37,131 nucleotides of DNA from a virus. The notes beneath the pieces were generated by a model. It saw only the letters and a list, made by a program, of their open reading frames with translations, ran no database searches and was not told where the DNA came from. Made by a program: the position numbers and the translations under genes. Shown here piece after piece: positions 14,490 through 21,308 of the stretch. How positions within the stretch are numbered: the first letter of the stretch is position 1; each line of letters starts with the position of its first letter. Location: positions 1 to 37,131 of IMG/VR virus record IMGVR_UViG_3300048597_000085. The stretch is one strand, 5' to 3'.

Positions 14490-14713
14490 TAAACTGATTT
14501 AAGCGCTGACTTTAAAAGGTTGATAACAGCGTCGTCGATTTGACCTGGAATTTTAGACGCTAAAAGATCTAGGAAATAGTCGCCGTTCACTGTGGCTTTA
14601 AGATCCACGCCAAGGCCGCTTGTACCCAAGTTGCCTTTAATAACGATGTCGCCTGATACAAGCTCAACTGTGACGACTGCTTCTGATCCGATTTCATGTT
14701 TTACTAATTCCAT
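14489..14713 (-). CDS. First gene of the late operon, unknown
   Basis: A 74-residue protein with beta-type residues in the first half (EAVVTVELVSGDIVIKGNLG), a 'GLGVDLKATVNGDYFLDLLA' middle and a C-terminal helix (DAVINLLKSALKSV). GGGGAGAG lies five bases before the ATG. Being first after the divergent control region, it marks the start of late transcription. No family recognised. Confidence 0.6.
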   Translation of the reverse strand: MELVKHEIGSEAVVTVELVSGDIVIKGNLGTSGLGVDLKATVNGDYFLDLLASKIPGQIDDAVINLLKSALKSV

Positions 14714-14735
14714 AACTCTCCCCTTTTTGTGCTCT

Positions 14736-14823
14736 TGTTTAGAGCGTGTTTAGAAAGATGCTATGGACCATTGCGTGTTATCTCTAAATTATCTTTGCGA
14801 TAACTTTAGGTTTTTGTTTAGAT
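14736..14823. promoter_or_regulatory. Divergent control region between early and late blocks
   Basis: The 117-base gap between the late operon (leftward) and the ribbon-helix-helix-like gene (rightward) holds three copies of TGTTTAGA (14736-14743, 14747-14754, 14815-14822); the first two are 11 bases apart, one helical turn. It also holds a dyad, GTTATC (14777-14782) with GATAAC (14799-14804). A rightward promoter candidate is TTGCGA (14795-14800), 17 bases, TTAGAT (14818-14823), putting the start of transcription at or next to ATG 14831. No leftward -35/-10 pair is clear, so late transcription may need an activator. Confidence 0.5.
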
Positions 14824-14830
14824 AGTTTTT

Positions 14831-15016
14831 ATGGAAGTGCCGTTTAAAGACTCTGTGAAATACCCTTGTCAGCTTAATACTAAAGTCAAAACTGAAACGC
14901 TCAAGCTTTATCGGTCGCTAAAAGAAATGGGCGTTGATGTGGGCGAAATTCAGCGCCGCGCTTTAGAAGATGCAGCTCTAAAGGCTTTAAAGGCTTTAGA
15001 TAAAAGAGCGGGCTAG
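14831..15016 (+). CDS. Ribbon-helix-helix-like small regulator
   Basis: A 61-residue protein on the plus strand. 'KYPCQLNTKVKTETLKLYRSL' fits a ribbon strand followed by helix 1; 'EMGVDVGEIQRRALEDAALKALKAL' fits helix 2. This is the outline of an Arc/CopG-type dimeric repressor, though the match is by pattern only. It has no ribosome site; the proposed -10 box lies eight bases before ATG, so the mRNA is probably leaderless. It faces the start of the late operon across a region with three repeated boxes, and so is a good candidate to control the late switch and itself. Confidence 0.6.
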   Translation: MEVPFKDSVKYPCQLNTKVKTETLKLYRSLKEMGVDVGEIQRRALEDAALKALKALDKRAG

Positions 15017-15026
15017 ACCACCACCC

Positions 15027-15193
15027 TTATTTCTCCCCTAAAAACTCGTCGAGCTTGTCACGAGTCGGACACCATTGCATAATCTCCCGACACTCGCGCA
15101 GTAGGGCTAGGGCATGATTTAAGTCACTAGCGTCGCACCACTCGCCAGCTCATCTCTCCTCGCGTCCAGGGGGGATTTTGGGGGAGTGGTCAT
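15027..15193 (-). pseudogene. Frameshifted small gene at the end of the early operon
   Basis: From ATG 15193 (overlapping the previous stop as ATGA) the frame reads MTTPPKSPLDARRDELASG and stops after 24 codons. A different frame, open from 15149 to the stop at 15027, reads AGEWCDASDLNHALALLREC and ends DKLDEFLGEK, which looks like a genuine helical phage protein with no start of its own. One inserted base near 15148 would join them into a protein of about 55 residues. Either a recent deletion, a sequencing error or a programmed shift; I favour the first two. Confidence 0.45.
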
Positions 15194-15300
15194 TTTGTTT
15201 TTCCTTTGTTGCGACATTTTGAACAAACATTATTGCCAGGTGATGGACGGCTCCATCCAATATCTTTACCGCAAATTCTACATGGTACTTTATCAAACAT
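15190..15300 (-). CDS. Tiny zinc-ribbon protein
   Basis: A 36-residue protein (MFDKVPCRICGKDIGW...) with two CxxC pairs, CRIC (residues 7-10) and CSKC (26-29), so it probably binds one zinc ion. Its ATG overlaps the previous stop (TGATG) and its stop overlaps the next ATG, typical of translated genes in this operon. Many phages carry such minimal zinc ribbons; the target is unknown. Confidence 0.7.
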   Translation of the reverse strand: MFDKVPCRICGKDIGWSRPSPGNNVCSKCRNKGKTK

Positions 15301-15593
15301 CACTTCTCCCCTTTCGGCACGAGCGCGGCAATTTTGTCTAATGCGTTCGTGGCATTTTCTCTAACCCAACTATCGCCGTTATATGCAACGTATTTTTGAA
15401 GGTCTTTTAGTTCTGTAACAGCAATCACCAGCGCCTCAGTTCTCCATGCGTCTTTGGCGTGTTGGTAGCGTGCGCCCTTTATAAACATTGACCTATAAGT
15501 ATCTTGTGGCATTGCCTCGAACAATTCATGGGACGCCTTATCTTGAATGTCAAACTCCGCTGCCTTTCGGATTCGGTCGATTAGGGGTTTCAT
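15300..15593 (-). CDS. Early hypothetical protein
   Basis: A 97-residue, mostly helical soluble protein (MKPLIDRIRKAAEFDIQ...), with 'RSMFIKGARYQHAKDAWRTEALVIAVTELKDLQKYV' as a central helical stretch. Overlaps of a few bases with both neighbours. AGAGG lies upstream of the ATG. No recognised family. Confidence 0.55.
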   Translation of the reverse strand: MKPLIDRIRKAAEFDIQDKASHELFEAMPQDTYRSMFIKGARYQHAKDAWRTEALVIAVTELKDLQKYVAYNGDSWVRENATNALDKIAALVPKGEK

Positions 15594-15775
15594 TCTTGCA
15601 CCTCTGCTTGAAACTTAGTTACTAAACAAACGCCTCGAAACCAATAGCCCTCGACATACCATCCATCGCTTATGCCGAAGTCTTTAGTGCCAAGTGTTCG
15701 CCAAACAATGCGTTTCCATAAAGGAAACTCTGTTTTAAGGCGCATCTTAAAATAGTTTGGCTCGATCACAGTCAT
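15590..15775 (-). CDS. Early hypothetical protein, aromatic-rich
   Basis: A 61-residue protein; I use ATG 15775, which overlaps the upstream stop (ATGA), rather than GTG 15784. It is rich in Trp, Tyr and Phe ('PLWKRIVWRTLG', 'GWYVEGYWFRGVCLVTKF') and likely beta-type. No family recognised. Confidence 0.55.
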   Translation of the reverse strand: MTVIEPNYFKMRLKTEFPLWKRIVWRTLGTKDFGISDGWYVEGYWFRGVCLVTKFQAEVQE

Positions 15776-16131
15776 AAACACCACTCCCCACCTAAAAGAT
15801 CACTAAACTCATAAAGCCGCATTTCTTCATAGTGCTCTGGTCCTCTAACTAAACGCTTCCCCGCTTGCATAACGAGCCAGTCTGCGAGCCTGTAAGGATA
15901 ACAACTATCACCGTCGCAAAGATAGGTCGAGTGATTTGGGATTTTAAACACATTGCCATTAGCTAAAATAACACCGTCTGCTTGGCACATGCGGCCCGAC
16001 GAGATCACCGTCGCTGTAATGCAACCCCCGACATCGTTTAGGCAGACCATTGAGTCGTCAGAGCCGTTAATGAAGATGCCCTCGCTTCCGGTGTTTGAGG
16101 CGAGCGCCATAGCAAATAGTAAGTAAATCAT
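15772..16131 (-). CDS. Exported cysteine-containing early protein
   Basis: A 119-residue protein with a short signal-peptide-like start (MIYLLFAMALA, then SNTGSEG). The rest has six cysteines (in 'MVCLNDVGGCITATV', 'RMCQADG', 'YLCDGDSCYPY' and near the end 'GEWCL'), which fits disulphide bonding in the periplasm. An exported protein made from the early operon could act on the envelope, for example in superinfection exclusion; that is inference. The signal sequence is shorter than usual, so export is probable, not sure. Confidence 0.55.
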   Translation of the reverse strand: MIYLLFAMALASNTGSEGIFINGSDDSMVCLNDVGGCITATVISSGRMCQADGVILANGNVFKIPNHSTYLCDGDSCYPYRLADWLVMQAGKRLVRGPEHYEEMRLYEFSDLLGGEWCL

Positions 16132-16274
16132 TTCTCACCTCGATCAAATCTCAAGCGTTTAATAGCGCGTCTGTGTTGCTCTAAGCGCTCTTTGATTGTG
16201 GTTAAGTCTCGCCACAAGAAGTAAATCAGGGCGAGCATAAGAATGTTTGCGGTTAGGGTTAATAGGTAAAACAT
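16128..16274 (-). CDS. Tiny single-span membrane protein
   Basis: A 48-residue protein starting MFYLLTLTANILMLALIYFLW (one membrane span, residues 2-21), followed by a basic helix (ERLEQHRRAIKRLRFDRGEK). Its ATG overlaps the upstream stop (TAATG) and its stop overlaps the next ATG. The topology is probably N-out/C-in by the positive-inside rule. Unknown role in early infection. Confidence 0.65.
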   Translation of the reverse strand: MFYLLTLTANILMLALIYFLWRDLTTIKERLEQHRRAIKRLRFDRGEK

Positions 16275-16522
16275 TACAAAAGTCCTTTCTCTTTTAGGAA
16301 TAAATAGCGCTCGATCTTTCCCTCGACTCGCGCCATGTTTTGTTTATCGTTAAAGCTCTCAATCGGTTGTTTGTCTGGATAGATGTCAAAGTGCTTTAGA
16401 AACTCAAGCGCGTGCATGCGCATATCCGCTCGAGTTTGCTTCTCAGCCTCGCCCCTATAGTATTCCTTAGCCTCTTGGATCGTGTTGTGCGTGTAGTTTT
16501 TGTAAGTGCGGCGGTATCTCAT
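16274..16522 (-). CDS. Early hypothetical protein, basic helical
   Basis: An 82-residue charged protein (MRYRRTYKNYTHNTIQ...), with a helical C-terminal part 'NDKQNMARVEGKIERYLFLKEKG'. Overlaps RusA by 4 nt upstream. No signal or membrane segment. No recognised family. Confidence 0.55.
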   Translation of the reverse strand: MRYRRTYKNYTHNTIQEAKEYYRGEAEKQTRADMRMHALEFLKHFDIYPDKQPIESFNDKQNMARVEGKIERYLFLKEKGLL

Positions 16523-16953
16523 GGCGTGCCCTCGCCTGTTTTTTGGGCGTCGGGTAACGGCTCGAGCGCATACAAAGTGACCACTGTCTTTTCTAAGCCG
16601 TTAAACAATTTCTTGGCATCAAGCGACATAATTTGTTTGTCGTTTTCAATTACCGACGCGGTTTGTAAGCAGTCTTGAATTCCTTCTATGAGGTTTGAAA
16701 CGTCGGCCTCGCCAGAACGGTTTTTAAAGCAGAAGGTATATGAAGCATGCAACTGCCCCCGTAGAATTGAACCTTGCCCCATTAGCGTTTGTTTTAAAAC
16801 GAATAGCGCCCTAGTTTGCCAGCGCAAAAACTCGGGCGAATAGATGACTCGTTTTTTTGCACCGTTTCCGAAAACTCGTTTCGTGTTTTTCTTAACGTAT
16901 GGTCTGCCTTGTATTTCAGCACTGAACAGTGCCTCATTTTTAAGCCCCTTCAT
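16519..16953 (-). CDS. rusA: RusA-like Holliday junction resolvase
   Basis: A 144-residue protein with the RusA layout: 'EIQGRPYVKKNTKRV' near the start (the 'G.P.pK.R' strand), then the catalytic block 'EADVSNLIEGIQDCLQ' and 'VIENDKQI' (acidic residues D84, D94 and D105). These acidic residues bind magnesium in known RusA enzymes. It would resolve branched DNA formed in replication and recombination before packaging. AAGGGGG lies upstream. It follows the helicase-loader-like gene with a 14-nt overlap. Confidence 0.85.
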   Translation of the reverse strand: MKGLKNEALFSAEIQGRPYVKKNTKRVFGNGAKKRVIYSPEFLRWQTRALFVLKQTLMGQGSILRGQLHASYTFCFKNRSGEADVSNLIEGIQDCLQTASVIENDKQIMSLDAKKLFNGLEKTVVTLYALEPLPDAQKTGEGTP

Positions 16954-17449
16954 CGCTACCCCCTTTTGGTGCCATGCTTAGTAATTCAGCAACACTTTTC
17001 TTTTCAAACTTCAAAACATTTTGATCGAATTTCAAATAAGCCCGCTCAACGCAATCAATCCAATGCGTTCTGTGAAACTGTGGCTCAAGGTGCTGTAAAT
17101 CAGCTTTCGTTATGTTTACCGTTTCCTTCCAAAACCGAGCGTTATCTGAGCCGACATATTCGTAAAAGTTGTGATTGCTCTGTAAAACCCCAAGCATCGT
17201 GTCAACAAACTCTGTCGCAAGCTCTCGTCGGGTTTGGGTTTTTGTGCCAATGTGCTCTTTGATTTCAGCAATACTAGGCATAAACTTAAAGCGACCCGCT
17301 AAATGCTCAAGAAGTTTAGCAAGGTCTTGATTTCGCAAATCTTCGCGCAAAAGGTTTAAATAAACTCGAGCCTTAACTTCACTCACAGTGCCCGGAAATA
17401 GTTCGCCAAGGGTTATTATAAATTTTGTTATGTCGTGATCTGTGTTCAT
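16940..17449 (-). CDS. Helicase loader-like protein (G39P type)
   Basis: A 169-residue protein. Its first 65 residues fit the small helical domain of phage helicase loaders such as G39P: 'FIITLGELFPGTVSEVKARVYLNLL' followed by 'DLAKLLEHLAGRFKFMPSIAEIKEHI', where 'kFmPSIAEI' is the key conserved piece. The C-terminal half is unfamiliar. It lies right after the initiator gene, the classic pairing of initiator plus loader that recruits the host DnaB helicase. The phage has no helicase of the DnaB type itself, which fits. Confidence 0.65.
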   Translation of the reverse strand: MNTDHDITKFIITLGELFPGTVSEVKARVYLNLLREDLRNQDLAKLLEHLAGRFKFMPSIAEIKEHIGTKTQTRRELATEFVDTMLGVLQSNHNFYEYVGSDNARFWKETVNITKADLQHLEPQFHRTHWIDCVERAYLKFDQNVLKFEKKSVAELLSMAPKGGSDEGA

Positions 17450-18216
17450 TTTGTCTCCCCCAGCATTTTTAATAAATGCGCGTTTTTTAATTGCGGTGTG
17501 TTTGAGTTTTGAAGCGAAGGCTTGTTTTTAGAAAAGTTTTCCCATCCACGCTCAAGCCAAGACGAGGCTCTGCTAGTCCAGCCTTTTTTTGACGACGAGG
17601 GTGCTTTAGTTTTTTGAACGTAGAAATATCCGTAGCACTTCTCAAGCTCGCGATTGATCCAATCAGCGTCGTTTTGATAAATGCGCAACCAATGAGCAAA
17701 TATAACTTCATCGAAGATTGCTATAAATTCTTGCAGGTTGTTGGGGTGCTCAAACTTTGTTTGAGTGCCACTACTACTATTATTCTTTATCTTATCTTTA
17801 TCTTTTCTTATCTTCTCTTCTCTAGGCGCGTCCTTAGCGCGCTCTTTTCGCGCTCTTTTAAAGTCTCTATTTAATAAATCTAATAAGATAGGCGCCTCTA
17901 CTTGATAAATACTTCCCTGCGGATTGAATTTCAGTACGAGTTTGGTTTGAGTTTGGTTTGAGTTTGGTTGACTTTCGGTTGAGATCCAGTTAAGAAACAG
18001 TTCAAGTTTGGTCCACGACTGAATCGCAAGTAGTCCCCGTAATTCATGCTTAGAAATATGAAAAACCGGATCGCCACCAGCGTAGTCTTTTGCTAAAAAT
18101 TCAAGCAACCCCCAGTATCTGCCATAGCCTTCCCATCCAAACTCTGCGTAAAGTTTAGACAAAAATTCGGATTGACGAGCGTTTGAATAATGTTTAATCC
18201 ACATCATTATTCTCAT
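17446..18216 (-). CDS. Replication initiator (replisome organiser, lambda O-like role)
   Basis: A 256-residue protein. The N-terminal part 'WIKHYSNARQSEFLSKLYAEFGWEGYGRYWGLLEFLA' is the typical start of phage replisome organisers, with a winged-helix DNA-binding domain to about residue 100. A Lys-rich linker (EEKIRKDKDKIKNN) leads to a C-terminal region 'WTSRASSWLERGWENFSKN', as seen in many such proteins. ATGs at 18216, 18207 and 18204 are all possible; the family start suggests 18204 (MWIKHYSN). The gene holds 11-bp iterons that probably are its own binding sites. It overlaps the loader-like gene by 4 nt. Confidence 0.7.
   Translation of the reverse strand: MRIMMWIKHYSNARQSEFLSKLYAEFGWEGYGRYWGLLEFLAKDYAGGDPVFHISKHELRGLLAIQSWTKLELFLNWISTESQPNSNQTQTKLVLKFNPQGSIYQVEAPILLDLLNRDFKRARKERAKDAPREEKIRKDKDKIKNNSSSGTQTKFEHPNNLQEFIAIFDEVIFAHWLRIYQNDADWINRELEKCYGYFYVQKTKAPSSSKKGWTSRASSWLERGWENFSKNKPSLQNSNTPQLKNAHLLKMLGETK
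17771..18012. other. Candidate replication origin inside the initiator gene
   Basis: Three tandem 11-bp repeats GAGTTTGGTTT occupy 17938-17970 (the third ends in G), with a partial copy AAGTTTGGT at 18004-18012. About 115 bases away lies a strand-biased tract, 17771-17822, made of pyrimidines and A on the plus strand (A/G-rich on the coding strand). The repeat length, one helical turn and not a multiple of three, means the protein reads it in shifting frames (NSNQTQTK), which argues for selection at DNA level. In lambda the origin likewise lies in the O gene as iterons next to an A-rich asymmetric tract. Confidence 0.55.
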
Positions 18217-18364
18217 CTTCTTTTTTTATTTTTTCTTTATTTAAAAAGCCAAAATCAGCTAAAAAACGTAAAGCGCTTGGTGTGTCGAATTGATCAAATT
18301 GATCATCAAAAAACAACCTGTCTAAGTATTCTGCTAATTCTTTTAAAGTGAATTTTTTATCCAT
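18194..18364 (-). CDS. Small early protein upstream of the initiator
   Basis: A 56-residue acidic protein starting MDKKFTLKELAEYLDRLFFD, with 'ALRFLADFGFLNKEKIKKED' later. GGGGGC lies before the ATG. It overlaps the initiator gene's start by 23 nt, so the two are probably co-translated. The helical pattern with Phe/Leu suggests a small binding protein; no family recognised. Confidence 0.65.
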   Translation of the reverse strand: MDKKFTLKELAEYLDRLFFDDQFDQFDTPSALRFLADFGFLNKEKIKKEDENNDVD

Positions 18365-18388
18365 AAATGCCCCCGTGTTGCCGTAAAC

Positions 18389-19345
18389 TTAATCTTCTAA
18401 AAAATCATTGATCGTCATTTGATCTGCGTCGCTTGGGGCGATGCTCGCAATCATCTTTTTGTCAGACTTAAAAACACTCGCCTCGGGAATTACGATATTC
18501 TCAGCCTCTTTTAAGTTTTGAACTGCAATGTCGTAATATGATTTTTTAAGCTCCACTCCGACGAAATTACGGCCCATTCCAAGGCTGACATAACCTTCGC
18601 TTCCAATGCCCATAAACGGGCTAAAAACAACGTCGCCTTTAATAGACCATAACCGTAAACCCCTCTGAATTAGATCAAGCTGTAAAGGCGCTATGTGACG
18701 CTCGTCTTTCTCATCTCGAGCTGCCTTTTTGTTTAAAGTGTTTGATTGCTTAATATCCATCCAGCATGGACTTGCAAGCTCTTGCCATTCACTGACCGGA
18801 AACTCCTCTGCGGTGTGAGAAACAGGCTTTGGGTTTTCGCCGCGCTTTCTAAAAGTCACTAAATAGTCTGGTATTCCTTGGCGGCTCATGGCCGAGTCTT
18901 TTTTTAACTGTTTCCATAAAAGCCCAAGCGCTTTAGTTCGTTGCATTGCCACGACCGGATCCTTCCAGATAGTAACTTCGCTATGATAAATAAAACCAAA
19001 CTTCTGAAACGCTCGTATGACATCGCCCCTAAAGTCCTGAATTCCAATATAGCCATGATACTGTTTTGATGTTGGTATATTCATTACATGAACTGAAACA
19101 TTCCGGCCCGGCTTCATTATTCTGTGAATATGCTCAATCAAGAAATTAAAGTGATCCCAAAATTGTTCGGCACTTGTGCTATTACCCATGTCTCGATCAC
19201 TGTTTGAGTAAGTGTACAGAGATAAGAACGGCGGGCTAAAGATAGAATAGTCTATCGAGTCGCTTGGAAGACTGGACGCTACTTCGACGCAATCCGCGTG
19301 GTATGCTGAGAATCTATTTGTGTGTGCTTCGTTAATGATATTCAT
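18389..19345 (-). CDS. DNA methyltransferase (SPPF type, probable N4-cytosine)
   Basis: A 318-residue methyltransferase of the beta arrangement: catalytic motif SPPF at residues 37-40 comes first, and the SAM-binding motif FSPFMGIGS (241-249) comes near the end, followed by 'GRNFVGVELKKSYYDIAVQNL'. SPP[YFW] is commonly linked with N4-cytosine methylation, but N6-adenine enzymes exist with it too. The usual Asp of 'DPF' is Ser here. No cognate restriction nuclease is seen, so it is an orphan enzyme that may protect the phage DNA or mark replication. It overlaps the helicase gene by 14 nt and has TAGGGGGC before its ATG. Confidence 0.85.
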   Translation of the reverse strand: MNIINEAHTNRFSAYHADCVEVASSLPSDSIDYSIFSPPFLSLYTYSNSDRDMGNSTSAEQFWDHFNFLIEHIHRIMKPGRNVSVHVMNIPTSKQYHGYIGIQDFRGDVIRAFQKFGFIYHSEVTIWKDPVVAMQRTKALGLLWKQLKKDSAMSRQGIPDYLVTFRKRGENPKPVSHTAEEFPVSEWQELASPCWMDIKQSNTLNKKAARDEKDERHIAPLQLDLIQRGLRLWSIKGDVVFSPFMGIGSEGYVSLGMGRNFVGVELKKSYYDIAVQNLKEAENIVIPEASVFKSDKKMIASIAPSDADQMTINDFLED

Positions 19346-20729
19346 TTTTGCCCCCTAAAAAAGCTGGTATTGTTAAAACTTTAGTTGCGGTGTATTCAGT
19401 TTTTTCAGAAGACAAGTTTCTGATTTCTTTTTTTGTAAAGTCGCGCATTTGCTCGACCATTTCTTGACTCATTTGCTCGGCCATTAACTCTTTCTTTTTA
19501 AGGTTTTCAAGAACTGGACCTTCAAGCACGCTTGAGACTAAATAAACTTGCACTGGTTTTGTTTGCCCAAAGCGATAGCATCGTCTGATTGCTTGATAAA
19601 GCTGTTCAAAAGAGTCGTTGAGACCGACAAAAATCATTTTATGACAGTGCTGCCAATTGAGCCCGAAGCCAGCGATAGACGGCTTAGTGACAATTACTCG
19701 AGACTTTTGAGACGCGAAGTCAGCAAGCGATTGCTCTTTGTGCTTGATCGAGTCAGAGCCTTTTACTTCAATCGCCCCAACAATCGCCTCGGTCAGCTTT
19801 TTTGACTCGTCGTTAAGGTTGCACCAAACAACCCATGAGTCGCCCGAAGTGTCGTTATTAACAAGAGCGGCCGCCGCAGCAACGCGCTCATCAATGCTGA
19901 TTTTTCTAGCCTCGTTTCTTTGAGCAAGGCCCGTCGTATCGCCCACGTTAAATTGCGACGGCACTACTATTTCTTTTTGATCGAGAGGCGGAAGGTTATA
20001 ACCCTCATCTGAAAACCCAATGTCAGACGGCCGCTTTATCACACAAGCCCATGTTGCAAGCCACGCCCAAAACCTTTTTCGTCCATGCCCCTTGAGGCGC
20101 CATTTAGACGTCTCGCCGCTATCGTGAATGAAAAACATAGAGAGCATTTCTGTCATACGCATAATGCCCAAAAACTCCGCCTGATTGCCTAGCTCCATGT
20201 AGTCGTTGGGAGATGGTGTGGCAGTACAGCTCAGTCTGTAGGGAATGTGGCGCGATAGATCCACAATATATTGGCGCGTTTTTGTGTTTTCATGCTTTAT
20301 GCAGCTCGATTCATCGAGCACAATGCCGTCGAAATAGCCCTCTCGAATGGCGTCTTCAAATTCATGGAGCATTTCATAATTTGTAACGTAAATACCAGTT
20401 GAGCCGTCTTTGTTAAACTCTCTGACATACTTTATAGAATAACCAAGCTTATCCGCCTCGGCCACGGTTTGATCTGCCACAGAGAGCGGCGTTAAAATCA
20501 AAACCCGATTGCCAGTGCGCTGAAAAACATTCCACGCCCACTCGACTTGCATAAAGGTTTTGCCAAGTCCAGTGTCAGCGAAGATTGCAGCCTTGCCCCG
20601 CTTGAGCGCCCATTTGACTATAGTTTTTTGAAAGTCGAAAAGCTTTTCATTAAGTTCTGAAAGCTCAACATCGAAGCCTGACATTTCTTGGATAAATTGT
20701 TTTTTAGCTAAAAACTCGTTGTAATTCAT
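19332..20729 (-). CDS. SNF2-type superfamily 2 helicase
   Basis: A 465-residue helicase. I use ATG 20729 (MNYNEFLAKKQ), with GTGGGGA upstream; the longer frame to 20804 overlaps a tiny membrane gene. Motifs: Walker A ADTGLGKT (51-58), motif II LDES (138-141), motif III CTATPSPND (169-176), and near the C-terminus 'FGLNWQHC' (V) and 'QAIRRCYRFGQT' (VI). This is typical of phage SNF2/DEAD-like translocases found beside a methyltransferase. Likely role: remodelling DNA during replication or recombination. No nuclease domain seen. Confidence 0.88.
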   Translation of the reverse strand: MNYNEFLAKKQFIQEMSGFDVELSELNEKLFDFQKTIVKWALKRGKAAIFADTGLGKTFMQVEWAWNVFQRTGNRVLILTPLSVADQTVAEADKLGYSIKYVREFNKDGSTGIYVTNYEMLHEFEDAIREGYFDGIVLDESSCIKHENTKTRQYIVDLSRHIPYRLSCTATPSPNDYMELGNQAEFLGIMRMTEMLSMFFIHDSGETSKWRLKGHGRKRFWAWLATWACVIKRPSDIGFSDEGYNLPPLDQKEIVVPSQFNVGDTTGLAQRNEARKISIDERVAAAAALVNNDTSGDSWVVWCNLNDESKKLTEAIVGAIEVKGSDSIKHKEQSLADFASQKSRVIVTKPSIAGFGLNWQHCHKMIFVGLNDSFEQLYQAIRRCYRFGQTKPVQVYLVSSVLEGPVLENLKKKELMAEQMSQEMVEQMRDFTKKEIRNLSSEKTEYTATKVLTIPAFLGGKNEYH

Positions 20730-20746
20730 TTTGTGTAAATCCCCAC

Positions 20747-20818
20747 TTAGTAAAACCAAAGCATCAAACAAATGATGCCCATCATAACAATTAGCAAATA
20801 CCACTCATCGTCGCACAT
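20747..20818 (-). CDS. Tiny membrane peptide
   Basis: A 23-residue frame starting MCDDEWYLLIVMMGIICLML: an acidic start, then one membrane span to the end (LWFY). It fills the gap between the SSB-like gene (2 nt away) and the helicase. Its size makes it uncertain, but the acidic head plus clean hydrophobic span is a recurrent design in phage early operons. Confidence 0.45.
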   Translation of the reverse strand: MCDDEWYLLIVMMGIICLMLWFY

Positions 20819-20819
20819 A

Positions 20820-21308
20820 TCAGAAAGGCAATCCGTCCGAGTCGTCAAAATCAGGAATGTCGCTTGTCTGAGCCTGAGCTTTTGGCTCAAGCGAATGAAG
20901 CTGCACAGCCTCGATAGCCTTCATTGTTTTTTCGTCTGGCTGAGCTTTTGGCCCAGCAACGCTCACGGTAAAGCGAGTGTTTTGTTTAACCCCTGAGCGT
21001 GTAATTTTAATCATAGTGGTTTCAAGCGGGAATTCTTCATTGATGTTTTTAAGATCAAAATACAAGTGACCGCCGCCCTCTAGGATCTTTGCGACAGGTT
21101 TTTTGTCTTCAAAAACAATAGCATTAACTTTAAAGCGCAAAGATGCGCCTTGCTCGCCTTTTTTGGCGGGCTCGTAAGTCGTGCCATTCCATTTCTGATA
21201 AGACGTTTGTAAATCGCCTTTTAAGATGCAATAGACAATATCGCCGTCTGATATTCTTAAATACTTGCCAGTGCCCGACCCATTACTGGGCTCTTCTGTA
21301 AACTTCAT
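20820..21308 (-). CDS. Single-stranded DNA-binding protein (SSB-like)
   Basis: A 162-residue protein. The body (residues 1-115) is beta-rich with 'GASLRFKVNAIVFEDKKPVAKILEGG' and 'TMIKITRSGVKQNTRFTVSV', consistent with an OB-fold of the phage SSB type. The C-terminus ends DIPDFDDSDGLPF, an acidic tail closed by hydrophobic residues, the hallmark of SSB proteins that recruit partners. It lies between the nuclease and helicase genes, fitting a replication/recombination set. Confidence 0.75.
   Translation of the reverse strand: MKFTEEPSNGSGTGKYLRISDGDIVYCILKGDLQTSYQKWNGTTYEPAKKGEQGASLRFKVNAIVFEDKKPVAKILEGGGHLYFDLKNINEEFPLETTMIKITRSGVKQNTRFTVSVAGPKAQPDEKTMKAIEAVQLHSLEPKAQAQTSDIPDFDDSDGLPF

Noticed and set aside
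14980-15005. Short AAGGCTTT tandem as a repeat element
   Set aside because: It merely encodes the KALKAL helix in the small regulator.
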